Positions 23,439 to 33,160 of a stretch of DNA of 64,000 bases are shown here, one piece after another. This DNA comes from Ruminococcus albus AD2013 (GTDB lineage Bacteria; Bacillota; Clostridia; Oscillospirales; Ruminococcaceae). Under the pieces are notes generated by a model that was not told where the DNA came from, searched no databases, and was given only the letters and a program-made list of their open reading frames with translations. The stretch's first letter is position 1; the number at the start of each line of letters is the position of its first letter. The position numbers and the translations under genes were made by a program. Location of the stretch: contig NZ_JAGS01000001.1 of NCBI RefSeq assembly GCF_000526775.1, positions 2,232,001-2,296,000 of the forward strand. Reading direction: 5' to 3'.

Positions 23439-25799
23439 ATGTTTTTCAGAATATTAAAAAAAGACCTGAAACGTAAAAAGACGATGAACGTCATACTTCT
23501 GCTGTTCATCATACTCTGTTCCATGTTTGCCGCGGCAAGCGTGAACAACATCATCGCCGTTACAGGCGGTATCGAGCATTATTTCGATATGGCGGGCGTG
23601 CCTGATATAAGTGTTGCGGTGGAAAATAATAACGATGAATTTGAAAAAGAACTGAAAGCACTCCCATCGGTAAGCGGCATAAAAACCGAGAAATACTTTG
23701 AAGTGTCAAGCTCCAGATCATTTATACACAACGGGTCAAAGCTCAACAATTTCATCAATCCCGCACGACTGTTAGCCGATACTGATATGGCACTGAACTA
23801 TTTCGATAAGGATAACAACATCATCAAAAGTGTTGAAAAAGGCACATTCTACGCAACGACATCCTTCACCGCCGATACGGATATCAAGGAAGGCGACGAT
23901 GTTATCGTCAGGCTTGAAGGCAAAGAATTCACGCTGACATACAAAGGCTATTTCAAGGGTGCATTATTCTCCACCGAAACCTCTTCGGGGCCTGTACTGC
24001 TTGTGAATTCAGAGGATCATTCCACGCTTAAAAGCTATGGTGCATCACAAAGTCTGTTTGGCGATCCCAGGCGGCTGTATATAACTTCCACCGATACAGC
24101 AGCGGTAAAAGAACTTGCAGAACAGTATGACCACGTATACGCATCAACAAGGGAAGATCACAAAAGCATCTATCTTTATGATATGCTTACGGCATATATC
24201 ATGATGGCAATAAGCATCGTGCTGATGTTGACCGCATTTGTTGTGCTGAGATTCACCATAGGTTTTACCATAACAGAGGAATTCCGCGAGATAGGTGTTA
24301 TGAAAGCGGTGGGTATACAAAGTGTCAGCATACGCGGTCTGTATATCATCAAATACCTTGCTATATCCGTTGTAGGTGCGCTGATAGGCTTTTTCTGCTC
24401 TTTACCCTTACAGGATATGATGATGAAGACCGTATCAAAGAATATGGTGCTGGGCAGTGAAAACGGCTCAGTAATGGGTGCTGTGAGCTGTATCGGTGTT
24501 GTGGCAGTGATACTTATTTTCTGCTATATGTGTACACGCAGGGTCAAGAAACTTTCCCCCATAGATGCAGTGCGCAACGGTCAGACAGGTGAACGCTTCG
24601 GCAAAAAAAGCGTGATACATCTCGGCAGTTCAAAAATGCCCTCAACAGGATTTTTAGCGGTCAACGATGTGCTTAGCGCACCCAGAAGGTTCAGTATGAT
24701 CACCCTGATATTCGCACTTTGTCTGCTGATAGTAACGCTGATGTCCAATTTTGCCCTTACCCTCAAAAGCGAAAAGATACTTTGGGCATTCAGCATCCCC
24801 GAAAGTGATGCACACATATTGGACGCTGAACTCATCGGTGATATGTTCCGAGGAGATAAAAATGCTTACAAGCGCCTGATGGCAGACGTAAGCGAAACCC
24901 TTGAAAAAGAGGGTATCCCCGGACAGGTATCTATATCCCTGGGAAAGAACTGCAAGTCATATCACAAGGATAATACAGCCGACATAATGTACTGGGTAAC
25001 TAAGGGCGAAACGGTCAGCGAACCTAAAATAGATGAGGGAAGCGCTCCCCGCAAGTCAGATGAGATAGCACTGACGGGCTATGCCATGAAAGATCTGGGC
25101 GCAGGTATCGGCGACCGCATCAAAGCCGATTTCGACGGCGAAGAACATGAATTTCTCGTAACAGGAAAATTCTCCACCTTTATGGGCGAAGGTCACACTG
25201 CACTGCTGTATAAGGATATAGAGTTCAGTTCTCCAAACAGTTCAAGCGGAGTGCAGATACATTTTGACGGCTCACCCGACAAGGCGACCATAGATAAAAA
25301 CATCGCACGGCTGAAAAAGGCATTTGATACCGATAAGATATACAACACATCGGATATGATAAAATCTATGACAGGTATATCCGATACACTCAATACCATC
25401 AAGAAAATGATGATGATACTAACTGCCATCGTCACAGCGATGATAGTTGTACTTATGGAGAGAAGCTTTATCTCAAAGGAAAAGAGCGAGATAGCACTGA
25501 TGAAAGCCGTAGGCGTATCAGACAGGAGCATAATTGCACAGCACACCCTGAGATTTGTTATAGTTTCAGTATTAGCCTGCGCCGTATCACTGCTGGCACT
25601 TATGCCTGTAAGCAACGTTATAATGAACTTTATCTGCTCCATGATAGGCGATATCTCGGGAATGAAATGCGACATCGACCCCATAGAGATATTCGTTATC
25701 TGCCCGATAATGCTTATTCTTGTAACGACAATCGGCGCAATGCTGACTGCACTTTACACAAGAACCATCAGGGCAAGTGATACAGCAAGTATAGAATAA
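23439..25799 (+). CDS. FtsX/MacB-type ABC transporter permease
   Basis: 786 residues. First membrane helix at about 15-35, a large extracellular domain (about 40-245), three helices with EEFREIGVMKAVG (about 250-370), then a second helix set and extracellular domain and a C-terminal FtsX block with EKSEIALMKAVGVSDRS. Two FtsX domains with about eight to ten helices match the BceB/YxdM class. ATG 23439 has AGAGG 8 nt upstream; the ATG at 23433 is only 2 nt from it. Followed 14 nt later by the ATPase, then by a two-component system. That arrangement typically handles antimicrobial peptide stress; the substrate is inferred. Confidence 0.9.
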   Translation: MFFRILKKDLKRKKTMNVILLLFIILCSMFAAASVNNIIAVTGGIEHYFDMAGVPDISVAVENNNDEFEKELKALPSVSGIKTEKYFEVSSSRSFIHNGSKLNNFINPARLLADTDMALNYFDKDNNIIKSVEKGTFYATTSFTADTDIKEGDDVIVRLEGKEFTLTYKGYFKGALFSTETSSGPVLLVNSEDHSTLKSYGASQSLFGDPRRLYITSTDTAAVKELAEQYDHVYASTREDHKSIYLYDMLTAYIMMAISIVLMLTAFVVLRFTIGFTITEEFREIGVMKAVGIQSVSIRGLYIIKYLAISVVGALIGFFCSLPLQDMMMKTVSKNMVLGSENGSVMGAVSCIGVVAVILIFCYMCTRRVKKLSPIDAVRNGQTGERFGKKSVIHLGSSKMPSTGFLAVNDVLSAPRRFSMITLIFALCLLIVTLMSNFALTLKSEKILWAFSIPESDAHILDAELIGDMFRGDKNAYKRLMADVSETLEKEGIPGQVSISLGKNCKSYHKDNTADIMYWVTKGETVSEPKIDEGSAPRKSDEIALTGYAMKDLGAGIGDRIKADFDGEEHEFLVTGKFSTFMGEGHTALLYKDIEFSSPNSSSGVQIHFDGSPDKATIDKNIARLKKAFDTDKIYNTSDMIKSMTGISDTLNTIKKMMMILTAIVTAMIVVLMERSFISKEKSEIALMKAVGVSDRSIIAQHTLRFVIVSVLACAVSLLALMPVSNVIMNFICSMIGDISGMKCDIDPIEIFVICPIMLILVTTIGAMLTALYTRTIRASDTASIE

Positions 25800-25813
25800 C
25801 AGGAGATGATATA

Positions 25814-26584
25814 ATGGCTGCGGTATTGCAGGCAAAGGGTCTTTGCAAGACCTATATAGTTAACAAACGTCAGAACAACGTACTTAAAAATATCGACCTT
25901 TCCATTGAAGAGGGTGAGATGGTGGCTGTTATGGGGCCTTCGGGCTCGGGAAAAAGCACACTGCTCTACTGCCTTTCGGGCATGGACAGGGTAACTGCGG
26001 GCAAGGTGGATTTCTGCGGAAAAGAGATGACACAGCTTAACGAAAAGGAGCTTGCTTCCCTGCGGCTTGACGAGATGGGGTTCATTTTCCAGCAGATGTA
26101 CATGATGAAAAATCTTTCGGTGCTGGATAATATAATCCTGCCTGCGGTGAAATCCAAAAAGAACACCGAGAGCCGCAAGCAGACCGAGGAACGCGGAAGA
26201 GCCCTTATGCGCAAGCTGGGCATCGACGATATCGGCAATAACGATATCAACGAGGTATCAGGCGGACAGCTGCAGAGAGCCTGCATTTGCAGGAGCATGA
26301 TAAATTCTCCGAAGATGATATTCGCGGACGAACCCACAGGCGCTCTCAACCGCGCAAGCTCCGATGAAGTCATGGACGAACTGACTAAACTCAACAGCGA
26401 GGGCACAACGGTAATGTGCGTCACCCATGACCCGAAAGTCGCCGCAAAGTGCAGCAGAGTGCTGTACATAGTGGACGGCGGTATCATCGGAGAAAAGCAG
26501 ATGGGCAAGTTCAGCACCACAGGCGAAAACCTGCGTAACAGAGAAAGAGAACTGAACAACTGGCTGATGGAACAAGGCTGGTAA
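25814..26584 (+). CDS. ABC transporter ATP-binding protein
   Basis: 256 residues with Walker A GPSGSGKST (about 42-50), Q-loop, signature VSGGQLQRACICRSM (about 149), Walker B MIFADEPTGAL (about 175), and the H-loop VTHDP. This is the MacB/LolD/BceA class. ATG 25814 is preceded by GGAG. Forms the energising partner of the FtsX permease just upstream. It is separated from the response regulator by a 357-bp palindrome. Confidence 0.95.
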   Translation: MAAVLQAKGLCKTYIVNKRQNNVLKNIDLSIEEGEMVAVMGPSGSGKSTLLYCLSGMDRVTAGKVDFCGKEMTQLNEKELASLRLDEMGFIFQQMYMMKNLSVLDNIILPAVKSKKNTESRKQTEERGRALMRKLGIDDIGNNDINEVSGGQLQRACICRSMINSPKMIFADEPTGALNRASSDEVMDELTKLNSEGTTVMCVTHDPKVAAKCSRVLYIVDGGIIGEKQMGKFSTTGENLRNRERELNNWLMEQGW

Positions 26585-26590
26585 AAAAAT

Positions 26591-26947
26591 CCCCCGCCGA
26601 CTATTGCCGGAAACGTCGGCTTATCCTAGGGACTGCGGGTTTTATTGAGGAAGACCCTTTTGAAAAAGGGTCCTCCTCAAACGTCAGCTCTGCTGATGTT
26701 GACTCCATCCCCGAAAACTTTTAACTCTTTTTGGCAGGGGGCAGATATCTTTATAAAGTTCACTTTGTACGGTCACTAACTTCGCTTTATAGAAATAGCT
26801 GCCCCTGCCAAAAAGAAATAGAAGTCTTTGGAAAGGGGTCCAGCATGACTTCGTGATGCTTTGGAATAACCTTTCTTCAGAAAGGTTTTCCCCAGTAAGT
26901 CCCACACTCCGTAAGACAAACTGACGTTTTCGGCAACAGGCGCGGGG
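26591..26947. repeat. 357-bp imperfect palindrome filling the gap before the response regulator
   Basis: The two halves are inverted copies. The ends CCCCGCCGACTATTGCCGG and the reverse of CGGCAACAGGCGCGGGG match, as do the GACCCTTTTGAAAAAGGGT / ACCTTTCTTCAGAAAGGT hairpins and the CTTTTTGGCAGGGG / CCCCTGCCAAAAAG arms. The centre is near 26769 with a 17-nt loop (26761-26777). It occupies nearly the whole intergenic space, from 6 nt after the ATPase stop to 11 nt before the next ribosome site. Transcribed, it would form one long hairpin. No protein-coding content (a 90-residue open frame is chance). Confidence 0.8.
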
Positions 26948-26971
26948 AAATTTCATTTGAGGGGTGATATT

Positions 26972-27634
26972 ATGACAGATATACTTATAGTTGAAGATGA
27001 CAGGGAGCTTTCCTCTCTTTTGACGGATTTTCTGCGGGCGGAGGGGTACACCGTATCGGCTGTTGACAGCGGTGACAGGGCTATACAGCTTTTTGAGAGA
27101 TACGGAGCAAAGCTTGTAGTGCTGGACATAAATCTGCCCGATGTGAACGGCTTCGCAGTATGTTCAAAGCTGAGAGAACAGGCTGATACACCGATACTGA
27201 TAGTCAGCTGCCGCACGGACAAGGACGACAAGCTGATAGGTTTCGACTTAGGGGCGGACGACTACATCGAAAAGCCTTACGACATCGACATACTGCTTGC
27301 AAAGATAAAGGGGATATTCAAGCGGAGATATCAGGTGGATATGATCTGTGCTGACGGCGTTACCCTGAACCTTGCTGACCGCACTGCGGAGATAGACGGT
27401 ATCAAGACCGAACTTACCGTAAAGGAATTCGACCTGCTGACACTGCTGGTGCAGAACAGGGACAAGGTCATGAAGAAGGAGTACCTTTTCAACAGCGTAT
27501 GGGGCAGTGACAGCGATTCCGAGATGCAGACACTCCATGTGCATATAAACCGTCTGCGGCAGAAGCTTGGTGACGACCCGAAGAACGCAAAACGTCTGCT
27601 GACGGTGTGGGGCGTGGGGTATAAATTCGTATGA
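26972..27634 (+). CDS. OmpR/PhoB-family response regulator
   Basis: 220 residues. Receiver domain 1-115 with acidic pocket (VEDD), phospho-acceptor D52 (LDINLPD), and the conserved K near residue 101 (EKPY). Winged-helix DNA-binding domain 125-218 (EFDLLTLLVQNRDKVMKKEYL, then HVHINRLRQKLG). ATG 26972 follows GAGGGG; the TTG start at 26957 lies upstream of that site. Overlaps the histidine kinase by 4 nt (ATGA). Likely activator of the upstream ABC exporter. Confidence 0.93.
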   Translation: MTDILIVEDDRELSSLLTDFLRAEGYTVSAVDSGDRAIQLFERYGAKLVVLDINLPDVNGFAVCSKLREQADTPILIVSCRTDKDDKLIGFDLGADDYIEKPYDIDILLAKIKGIFKRRYQVDMICADGVTLNLADRTAEIDGIKTELTVKEFDLLTLLVQNRDKVMKKEYLFNSVWGSDSDSEMQTLHVHINRLRQKLGDDPKNAKRLLTVWGVGYKFV

Positions 27635-28848
27635 GCGCTTTCAGGAAACTTTTCATCGCGGTAACGTTGCTTTTCATCATACTGGCGGTATTTCTGAATA
27701 TCGCACTGATAAAGCAGAAAAATTCTCCCGCAGGGCTGTACCGCGTTGAAGCAAAACGACTTGCTGACGATATCGAGGAAAAGGGCAGTTATGACCTGAC
27801 CGAGTACCCTCACCTTACGGGGGTGTTCACCGAAGATGACGGCGACATTTATACATCGGATAACAATTACCTTATCATCAAAGCGGGGGGAAAGCTTTAT
27901 CGGGTCGAGTATACCATCTCCGATTACAGGTCGGGTTTTCTGCTGATAAACGGTACGCTGGCTGTGTTGCTTGTGATAATGCTGATACTGTTTCGGTACA
28001 TACGCAGAAACATCATAGTGCCTTTCGGCAGGCTGAACGATGTTCCCCAGGAACTTGCAAGGGGAAATCTCGCAGTGCCGATACCCGAGGAAAAAAGCCG
28101 ATTTTTCGGAAAATTTACCTGGGGCGTTAATATGCTGAGGGAAAGCATCGAAGAGAACCGCACCAAGGAGATATCCATGCAGAGGGACAAAAAGCTTCTT
28201 CTGCTGTCACTTTCCCACGATATCAAAACTCCCCTTTCAGCCATAAAGCTGAACGCAAAAGCACTGGCAAGGGGTCTTTACAAGGACGAGGAAAAACAGC
28301 GTGAAGCGGCTGAAAGCATCAACGCCCGTGCCGATGAGATAGAAAGCTTCGTCAGCAGGATAACCAAAGCTTCAAGCGAGGATTTCATGGATTTCGAGGT
28401 TCATATGGGTGAGGGATTTCTTAGCGGTATCCTTTCACGAATATATGACAGATACGCACCTCAGCTGAATATCAGCCACACCGAATTCGTGATAAATGAA
28501 TACGAGGATTGTATCCTCAGCTGTGACAGTGACAGGCTGGCGGAATGTTTGCAGAACCTTATCGAGAACGCCATAAAATACGGCGACGGCAAACGCATCG
28601 AGATATGTTTTGACACGATGGACGGCTGCAAACTAATAACCGTGAAAAACACCGGCTGTACCCTTGAAGCCAAGGAACTCCCCCAGATATTTGAAAGCTT
28701 CCACCGCGGAAGCAACGCTGAAAAAGCCAAAGGAAGCGGTCTGGGACTTTTCATCTGCCGCAGGCTGATGTCCCTTATGGGCGGCGAGGTATATGCGGAT
28801 ATCAAGGACGAATGTTTTCTTGTAACGCTGGTGGTAAGGCTTGCATAA
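27631..28848 (+). CDS. Sensor histidine kinase
   Basis: 405 residues. Two membrane helices (about 7-26 and 104-121) bracket a sensor region of about 75 residues outside the cell. HAMP follows (about 122-180), then HisKA with H196 (LLSLSHDIKTPLSAIK), and a HATPase domain with NLIENAIKYGDG and GSGLGLFICRRL. Starts in the ATGA overlap with the response regulator. The small extracellular loop is like BceS-type kinases, which sense through their ABC transporter rather than the ligand itself (inference). Confidence 0.92.
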   Translation: MSAFRKLFIAVTLLFIILAVFLNIALIKQKNSPAGLYRVEAKRLADDIEEKGSYDLTEYPHLTGVFTEDDGDIYTSDNNYLIIKAGGKLYRVEYTISDYRSGFLLINGTLAVLLVIMLILFRYIRRNIIVPFGRLNDVPQELARGNLAVPIPEEKSRFFGKFTWGVNMLRESIEENRTKEISMQRDKKLLLLSLSHDIKTPLSAIKLNAKALARGLYKDEEKQREAAESINARADEIESFVSRITKASSEDFMDFEVHMGEGFLSGILSRIYDRYAPQLNISHTEFVINEYEDCILSCDSDRLAECLQNLIENAIKYGDGKRIEICFDTMDGCKLITVKNTGCTLEAKELPQIFESFHRGSNAEKAKGSGLGLFICRRLMSLMGGEVYADIKDECFLVTLVVRLA

Positions 28849-28874
28849 AAATAATCGAGACAGGAAAAAATATC

Positions 28875-29408
28875 ATGATTGAAGATTTTGTAAAAGTAAA
28901 AGCCGTAGACAAAGAGACCATAGAGAAGTACCGCGGCAAACTGCCCGATGAATATCTGGAGATATGGCAGGAACATGGCTACTGCACATTCTATAACGGC
29001 TATCTGAAGATAATTGACCCGGAAGAATATCAGGCACTGCTTGAAAGATCTTATTTTCTTGGGAACGTTTCGATACCCATAATGGCGACAGCTTTCGGTG
29101 ATATTATAACATGGGAGAAAGACGAATTTCTTGGTATCGTCAAATACAGATACGGTGACAATGATGTTATCCAGGCGAGATTCAAGTATTTTATGATGGA
29201 TGTTGAGTTCGGTGAACTTGATGAAGAATTTTTCACTATTGAACAATACGATGAAGCTGTAGAAAAATACGGCGAACTTGAATACGATGAATGTTTCGGT
29301 TATGTTCCTCTGCTAGCACTGGGCGGAAATGAATCTGTAAACAACCTGAAAAAAGTGAAGATGAAAGAACATATAGCACTCATCTATAACATGGTCGGTG
29401 AGATATAA
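28875..29408 (+). CDS. GAD-like / DUF1851 immunity-type protein
   Basis: 177 residues from ATG 28875 behind CAGGAAAA; an open start at 28812 is inside the kinase gene. The N-terminal GAD-like region (KYRGKLPDEYLEIWQEHGYCTF) and C-terminal DUF1851 pattern (MKEHIALIYNMV) match a family that includes the T6SS immunity protein Tdi1. It is acidic and cytoplasmic, with no signal. No toxin gene is adjacent, so it is an orphan. It lies 26 bp after the kinase, probably in that transcript. Role as an immunity protein is inferred. Confidence 0.75.
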   Translation: MIEDFVKVKAVDKETIEKYRGKLPDEYLEIWQEHGYCTFYNGYLKIIDPEEYQALLERSYFLGNVSIPIMATAFGDIITWEKDEFLGIVKYRYGDNDVIQARFKYFMMDVEFGELDEEFFTIEQYDEAVEKYGELEYDECFGYVPLLALGGNESVNNLKKVKMKEHIALIYNMVGEI

Positions 29409-29439
29409 GATATCTGCCGATGTCAGCAAAAAAAAAATT

Positions 29440-29476
29440 CTGAGGGAGATCCTTGTCAAAAGGGTCTCCCTCGGTT
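29440..29476. terminator. Convergent terminator
   Basis: GAGGGAGATCC (29442-29452) pairs with GGGTCTCCCTC (29462-29472), then GGTTTT. An A9 run precedes it, giving T9 for minus-strand transcripts. Confidence 0.8.
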
Positions 29477-29492
29477 TTACATATAGTTTGTA

Positions 29493-30983
29493 TCAGTGGA
29501 AAGATAATACCTTGTCGTAGTCGTAGCCGCGGTCTGGGGTGAAAGTGCGTGGGGTGAGTTCAAAGTAGACTACGCCGTTTCTTTTAGCGGTGAGTGAGAT
29601 ATCTGCTTTTCCGTTTTCGGCAGAAATGACATCACTGCCGAAAAGTGGCTTTGCGCAATCACGCAGAAGTTCGGTCTGGGCTTTGGTGAGATATGCGGGT
29701 TCGCCCATATCGTGCCATAGCTTCAGGGGATTGCAGGTATCTTCATCAACTGTCTTGGTGATGAGGGTATATTCGCCGCTTGTCGGGAATGTGAATGTAC
29801 GGGTGAAGTCATCGGTGTCGATATTCCACAAAATACCCGCAAAGCCTTTGTCTGACTTGACGATAACTGCGGTATCATCACGGAGAATGCAGTCGGTACC
29901 GAATTCTTTCAGCTGTTTGAAAAAAGCAAAGGTGTAGAAAGTGGGCTTTGGTATACAGCCGTTTGCCACCAGACCAAATCCGCCGTGGAAAGGTGTGAAA
30001 GGCACGCCCTGTTCCTCGAAGACATCGCCGAATGTCCAGTAGGAGTAAGATGTGTTCATATCACCCAGATGGGAAAGCTGACCTGCAAGATACGCCGCAT
30101 TCAGGTTGGTATCGTGGATAACGCCCTTGGGTGTATAGGATGTGCTGAATTCGGTTATGTGTATAGGCAGACCCTTGAACTCATCGAAGCTTTCAACGAT
30201 ATCGCGGGTGGACTGCAGGTTTGCAAGTCTTGCCACAGGTTCTTCAAGCTTTGAATAGTCGTAGTGACCTATGCGCTCGGGAAATTCAACCGTGTAGTGG
30301 TGGCGGGTGACGGAATCGGGCTTGATGCCCTCGGCTTTGCAGAATTCAAGGAACTTCTGTATCCACTCTGCATCGTTCACACCGCAGATAGCGGGTCCGC
30401 CTACCTGAAAACGTTCATCGTAAGCCTTGATAGCGGTGAAAGTCTCCTTGAAGAGTCTGAAATACTCATCCATATCAGCCTTGTACCAGAATCCCGGGAG
30501 ATTGGGTTCGTTCCAGACCTCGATATTCCAGTCAAGTACTTCCTCGCCGTAGCGTGAACGCAGATGTTTCAGCAGGGCGATGACCATATCTGTCCAGAGT
30601 TTATAGTCCTTGGGTGGAGTGGTATTTCCTTTCCAGTAGAAAATTGTCTGGGTGCCGCTTGCCATTTTTTCGGGCATGAAACCAAGTTCGAGGAAAGGGC
30701 GTATACCCAGTTCGAGGTAGCTGTCAAAAATGCGGTCGATGTAGGTGTAGTTGTATTCCACCTTTGTGATGCCGTCTTCCTCATACTCCTGATAGATGGC
30801 AACATCATCGCAGAAAAGACCGTGTCCGCGGATATTTTTGAAGCCTATCTCTTTCTGGACAAGTTTCAGCTGTTCAAGGTATTCAGCAGTCAGCGCAAGA
30901 CCTAGTCTGCCTGTGCCGACACAGTAATCAACATTGTTATTGAATGGTATATTGTTGTTTACATCAATTACAGTTTTTCCCAT
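29493..30983 (-). CDS. GH39 beta-xylosidase
   Basis: 496 residues, no signal peptide, so the enzyme is cytoplasmic. A GH39 TIM barrel: acid/base E159 (EVWNEPNLPGFW), nucleophile E278 (HITEFSTSY), with the barrel start NIRGHGLFCDD and SYWTFGDVFEEQG. These residues hydrolyse beta-1,4-xylosides with retention. A C-terminal beta domain follows (about 385-496). Starts at ATG 30983 after AGGAGGA. It is the last gene of an operon that begins with a solute-binding protein and two permeases, so it probably splits xylo-oligosaccharides brought in by that importer. Confidence 0.9.
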   Translation of the reverse strand: MGKTVIDVNNNIPFNNNVDYCVGTGRLGLALTAEYLEQLKLVQKEIGFKNIRGHGLFCDDVAIYQEYEEDGITKVEYNYTYIDRIFDSYLELGIRPFLELGFMPEKMASGTQTIFYWKGNTTPPKDYKLWTDMVIALLKHLRSRYGEEVLDWNIEVWNEPNLPGFWYKADMDEYFRLFKETFTAIKAYDERFQVGGPAICGVNDAEWIQKFLEFCKAEGIKPDSVTRHHYTVEFPERIGHYDYSKLEEPVARLANLQSTRDIVESFDEFKGLPIHITEFSTSYTPKGVIHDTNLNAAYLAGQLSHLGDMNTSYSYWTFGDVFEEQGVPFTPFHGGFGLVANGCIPKPTFYTFAFFKQLKEFGTDCILRDDTAVIVKSDKGFAGILWNIDTDDFTRTFTFPTSGEYTLITKTVDEDTCNPLKLWHDMGEPAYLTKAQTELLRDCAKPLFGSDVISAENGKADISLTAKRNGVVYFELTPRTFTPDRGYDYDKVLSFH

Positions 30984-31073
30984 TTGGTATTCCTCCTAAA
31001 AAGACACCGCCTGCATCCCGCAGACGGTGTCTCAAAATGCAAAATATGATGTTGTTTGCTTTAAAACCTGAAA

Positions 31074-32048
31074 TTATTCCTTTACGCCGCCGATGGTAAG
31101 ACCTGCAACGAAGTATCTCTGTAAGAAAGGATACAGGATAACGATAGGAAGTGCTGTAACAACAGTAGCTGCTGCTCTTACAGAGGTAGGAGTAACTGTT
31201 GCAGTAGCGTTCTTCATGGTCTCGGCAGTTGTCTTCTGGTTGGTAACAGAGCTCAGAGTCTTCATCAGCTCATACTGAAGAGTTGACAGATCTGAATTCA
31301 TTTTGTTATACAGCATTGCATCGAACCAGGAGTTCCACTGACCAACTGCGGTGAACAGTGCAACTGTTGCGATAACGGGCATACACAGGGGGAAGATTAT
31401 CTTGATGAAGATAGTCAGGTGACCTGCGCCGTCCATCATAGCGGACTCAGCAAGGCTGTCAGGGAGACCGTTCATGTAAGTACGCAGGACCAGCATACTG
31501 AATGCGGGTACCATACCGGGCAGGATGTATACCATAAAGCTGTTGGTAAGACCCAGTGCCTTATACACGAGGAATATCGGGATAAGACCGCCTGATACGT
31601 ACATTGTTAAAACGTACAGCAGAGAGAGCTGTTTTTTGAACAGGAATTCCTTACGGCTGAGCACATAAGCCAGCAGTGCAGTTACCAGTGTAGCGGAAAC
31701 AGTACCTATAACAGTTCTGAGTACGCTGATCTTAGCAGCTGTGAGCATATTCTGCTGTGAGAGAACGTGCTGGTAGTTTTTGAGTGTAAATACTCTGGGG
31801 ACCAGAGTGATGCCGCCCTTGAGTGCATCAAGGCCATCATTGAAAGATACTGCTATCATATTCAGCAGAGGATACAGGATGATCACTGAAAATATGATCA
31901 TGAACGCTGTGTTAAATGCATCGAAAATATTATCACCTGTTGTACGGCGGCTTACGATGCTGTGCTTGGTTTTTGAACCGACGTCCTTTGCATCACGCTT
32001 GGGTTTTTCCGCCTGCGGGATAGGGACTTTTTTAGTTAATTCTGCCAT
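31074..32048 (-). CDS. ABC sugar permease, MalG-like
   Basis: 324 residues with six membrane helices and the cytoplasmic EAA loop (AESAMMDGAGHLTIFIKIIF, residues about 220-240) for contact with an ATPase. Carbohydrate uptake type 1, LplC/YtcP-like. The first 40 residues are a long, charged cytoplasmic tail. 12 nt after the other permease. No ATPase gene is in the operon, so it should use a shared MsmX-like ATPase elsewhere (inference). Confidence 0.92.
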   Translation of the reverse strand: MAELTKKVPIPQAEKPKRDAKDVGSKTKHSIVSRRTTGDNIFDAFNTAFMIIFSVIILYPLLNMIAVSFNDGLDALKGGITLVPRVFTLKNYQHVLSQQNMLTAAKISVLRTVIGTVSATLVTALLAYVLSRKEFLFKKQLSLLYVLTMYVSGGLIPIFLVYKALGLTNSFMVYILPGMVPAFSMLVLRTYMNGLPDSLAESAMMDGAGHLTIFIKIIFPLCMPVIATVALFTAVGQWNSWFDAMLYNKMNSDLSTLQYELMKTLSSVTNQKTTAETMKNATATVTPTSVRAAATVVTALPIVILYPFLQRYFVAGLTIGGVKE

Positions 32049-32060
32049 TTTGCGCCCTCC

Positions 32061-32981
32061 TTAATACAGACTTTCTTCACCCATCGCCTTAGCTGATGTA
32101 TTAGCTATGAAGACGAGTATGATACTTACAAGGCTCTTGAATATACCTGCTGCGACACCGAGGGAGTAGTTACCCTTACTGATACCGTAGTTAAGTACAT
32201 AGATATCGATAGTTTCAGATACGGACTTTACGAGGTCGTTACCCAGCAGATACTGGAGCTCGAAACCAACGTTCAGTACGTTGCCGACATTCATTATCAG
32301 AAGTATGAGTATGGTAGGCTTCAGACCGGGGAGAGTGATGTGCCATATACGGCTCATTCTGCCTGCGCCGTCTATTGAAGCTGCTTCGTAAAGGTCGGGG
32401 TTGATAGATGTTATAGCTGCCAGATAGATGATGGAATCCCATCCTGTTTCTTTCCATCTGTTTGCGAAGCCGACTATCCACCAGAAGTACTTCGGGTCAG
32501 CCAGCCACTGTATTGGTTTATCGACAACGCCGATACCAACAAGTACCTTGTTCAGTATACCATTCTCCATGGAGAGGACATCGAATACGATACCAGTCAG
32601 GATTATCATGGAGAGGAAGTGAGGCAGGTAGGAAATAGTCTGAACGAACTTTTTGCCAATATTGAATCTGAACTCACTGAGGAGTATAGCGAATATAATA
32701 GGACAGATAGTACCGAGTACCAGGTTTATGACACCCATTGCCAGGGTGTTTTTTACGCAGCCAATGAATTCATCATTTCTGAACAGGAACTTGAAGTTAT
32801 CAAGTCCTATAAACTGAGAATGGATGAAACCATCTCTTGGCTTATACCTCTGAAACGCCATTATCCAGCCGAAAAGCGGGGCAAAGTTAAATATCAGAAC
32901 GTATACTACAAAGGGTATGGACAACAAAAGCAGAGATCTCTGATTTCTCAGCTTTTTACCGAAGTCCGGGTCTTTAAACAT
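32061..32981 (-). CDS. ABC sugar permease, MalF-like
   Basis: 306 residues, six membrane helices, with the EAA motif EAASIDGAGRMSRIWHITLPG (about residue 205) and the fingerprint of LplB/YtcO. ATG 32981 follows GGAGGTG. Pairs with the next permease to form the channel. Lies about 255 bp downstream of the binding-protein gene, with two strong hairpins in between. Confidence 0.92.
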   Translation of the reverse strand: MFKDPDFGKKLRNQRSLLLLSIPFVVYVLIFNFAPLFGWIMAFQRYKPRDGFIHSQFIGLDNFKFLFRNDEFIGCVKNTLAMGVINLVLGTICPIIFAILLSEFRFNIGKKFVQTISYLPHFLSMIILTGIVFDVLSMENGILNKVLVGIGVVDKPIQWLADPKYFWWIVGFANRWKETGWDSIIYLAAITSINPDLYEAASIDGAGRMSRIWHITLPGLKPTILILLIMNVGNVLNVGFELQYLLGNDLVKSVSETIDIYVLNYGISKGNYSLGVAAGIFKSLVSIILVFIANTSAKAMGEESLY

Positions 32982-33041
32982 TTTTTTCGCACCTCCGAGA
33001 TGTGGACATCCCCTGCACCCGCCCGAAGGCAGCCGGCAGCA

Positions 33042-33089
33042 AGAGGTTAGAAAAAGTGTCCGTCCACGCGAACGCCTTTTCTAACCTCT
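33042..33089 (-). other. Intercistronic hairpin 1 in the ABC sugar operon
   Basis: A 13-bp stem AGAGGTTAGAAAA/TTTTCTAACCTCT with a 22-nt loop, ending about 60 nt before the permease start on the minus strand. No T run after it on the minus strand. Confidence 0.7.
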
Positions 33090-33160
33090 GACATCATACT
33101 AATGACATCAGGGGATAGAAATTTAATTGCTTATCATTATGATTTTGAAAATATCCCGCA

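Noticed and set aside
26684..26956. 90-residue minus-strand ORF
   Set aside because: It lies inside the 357-bp palindrome, where chance ORFs are expected.
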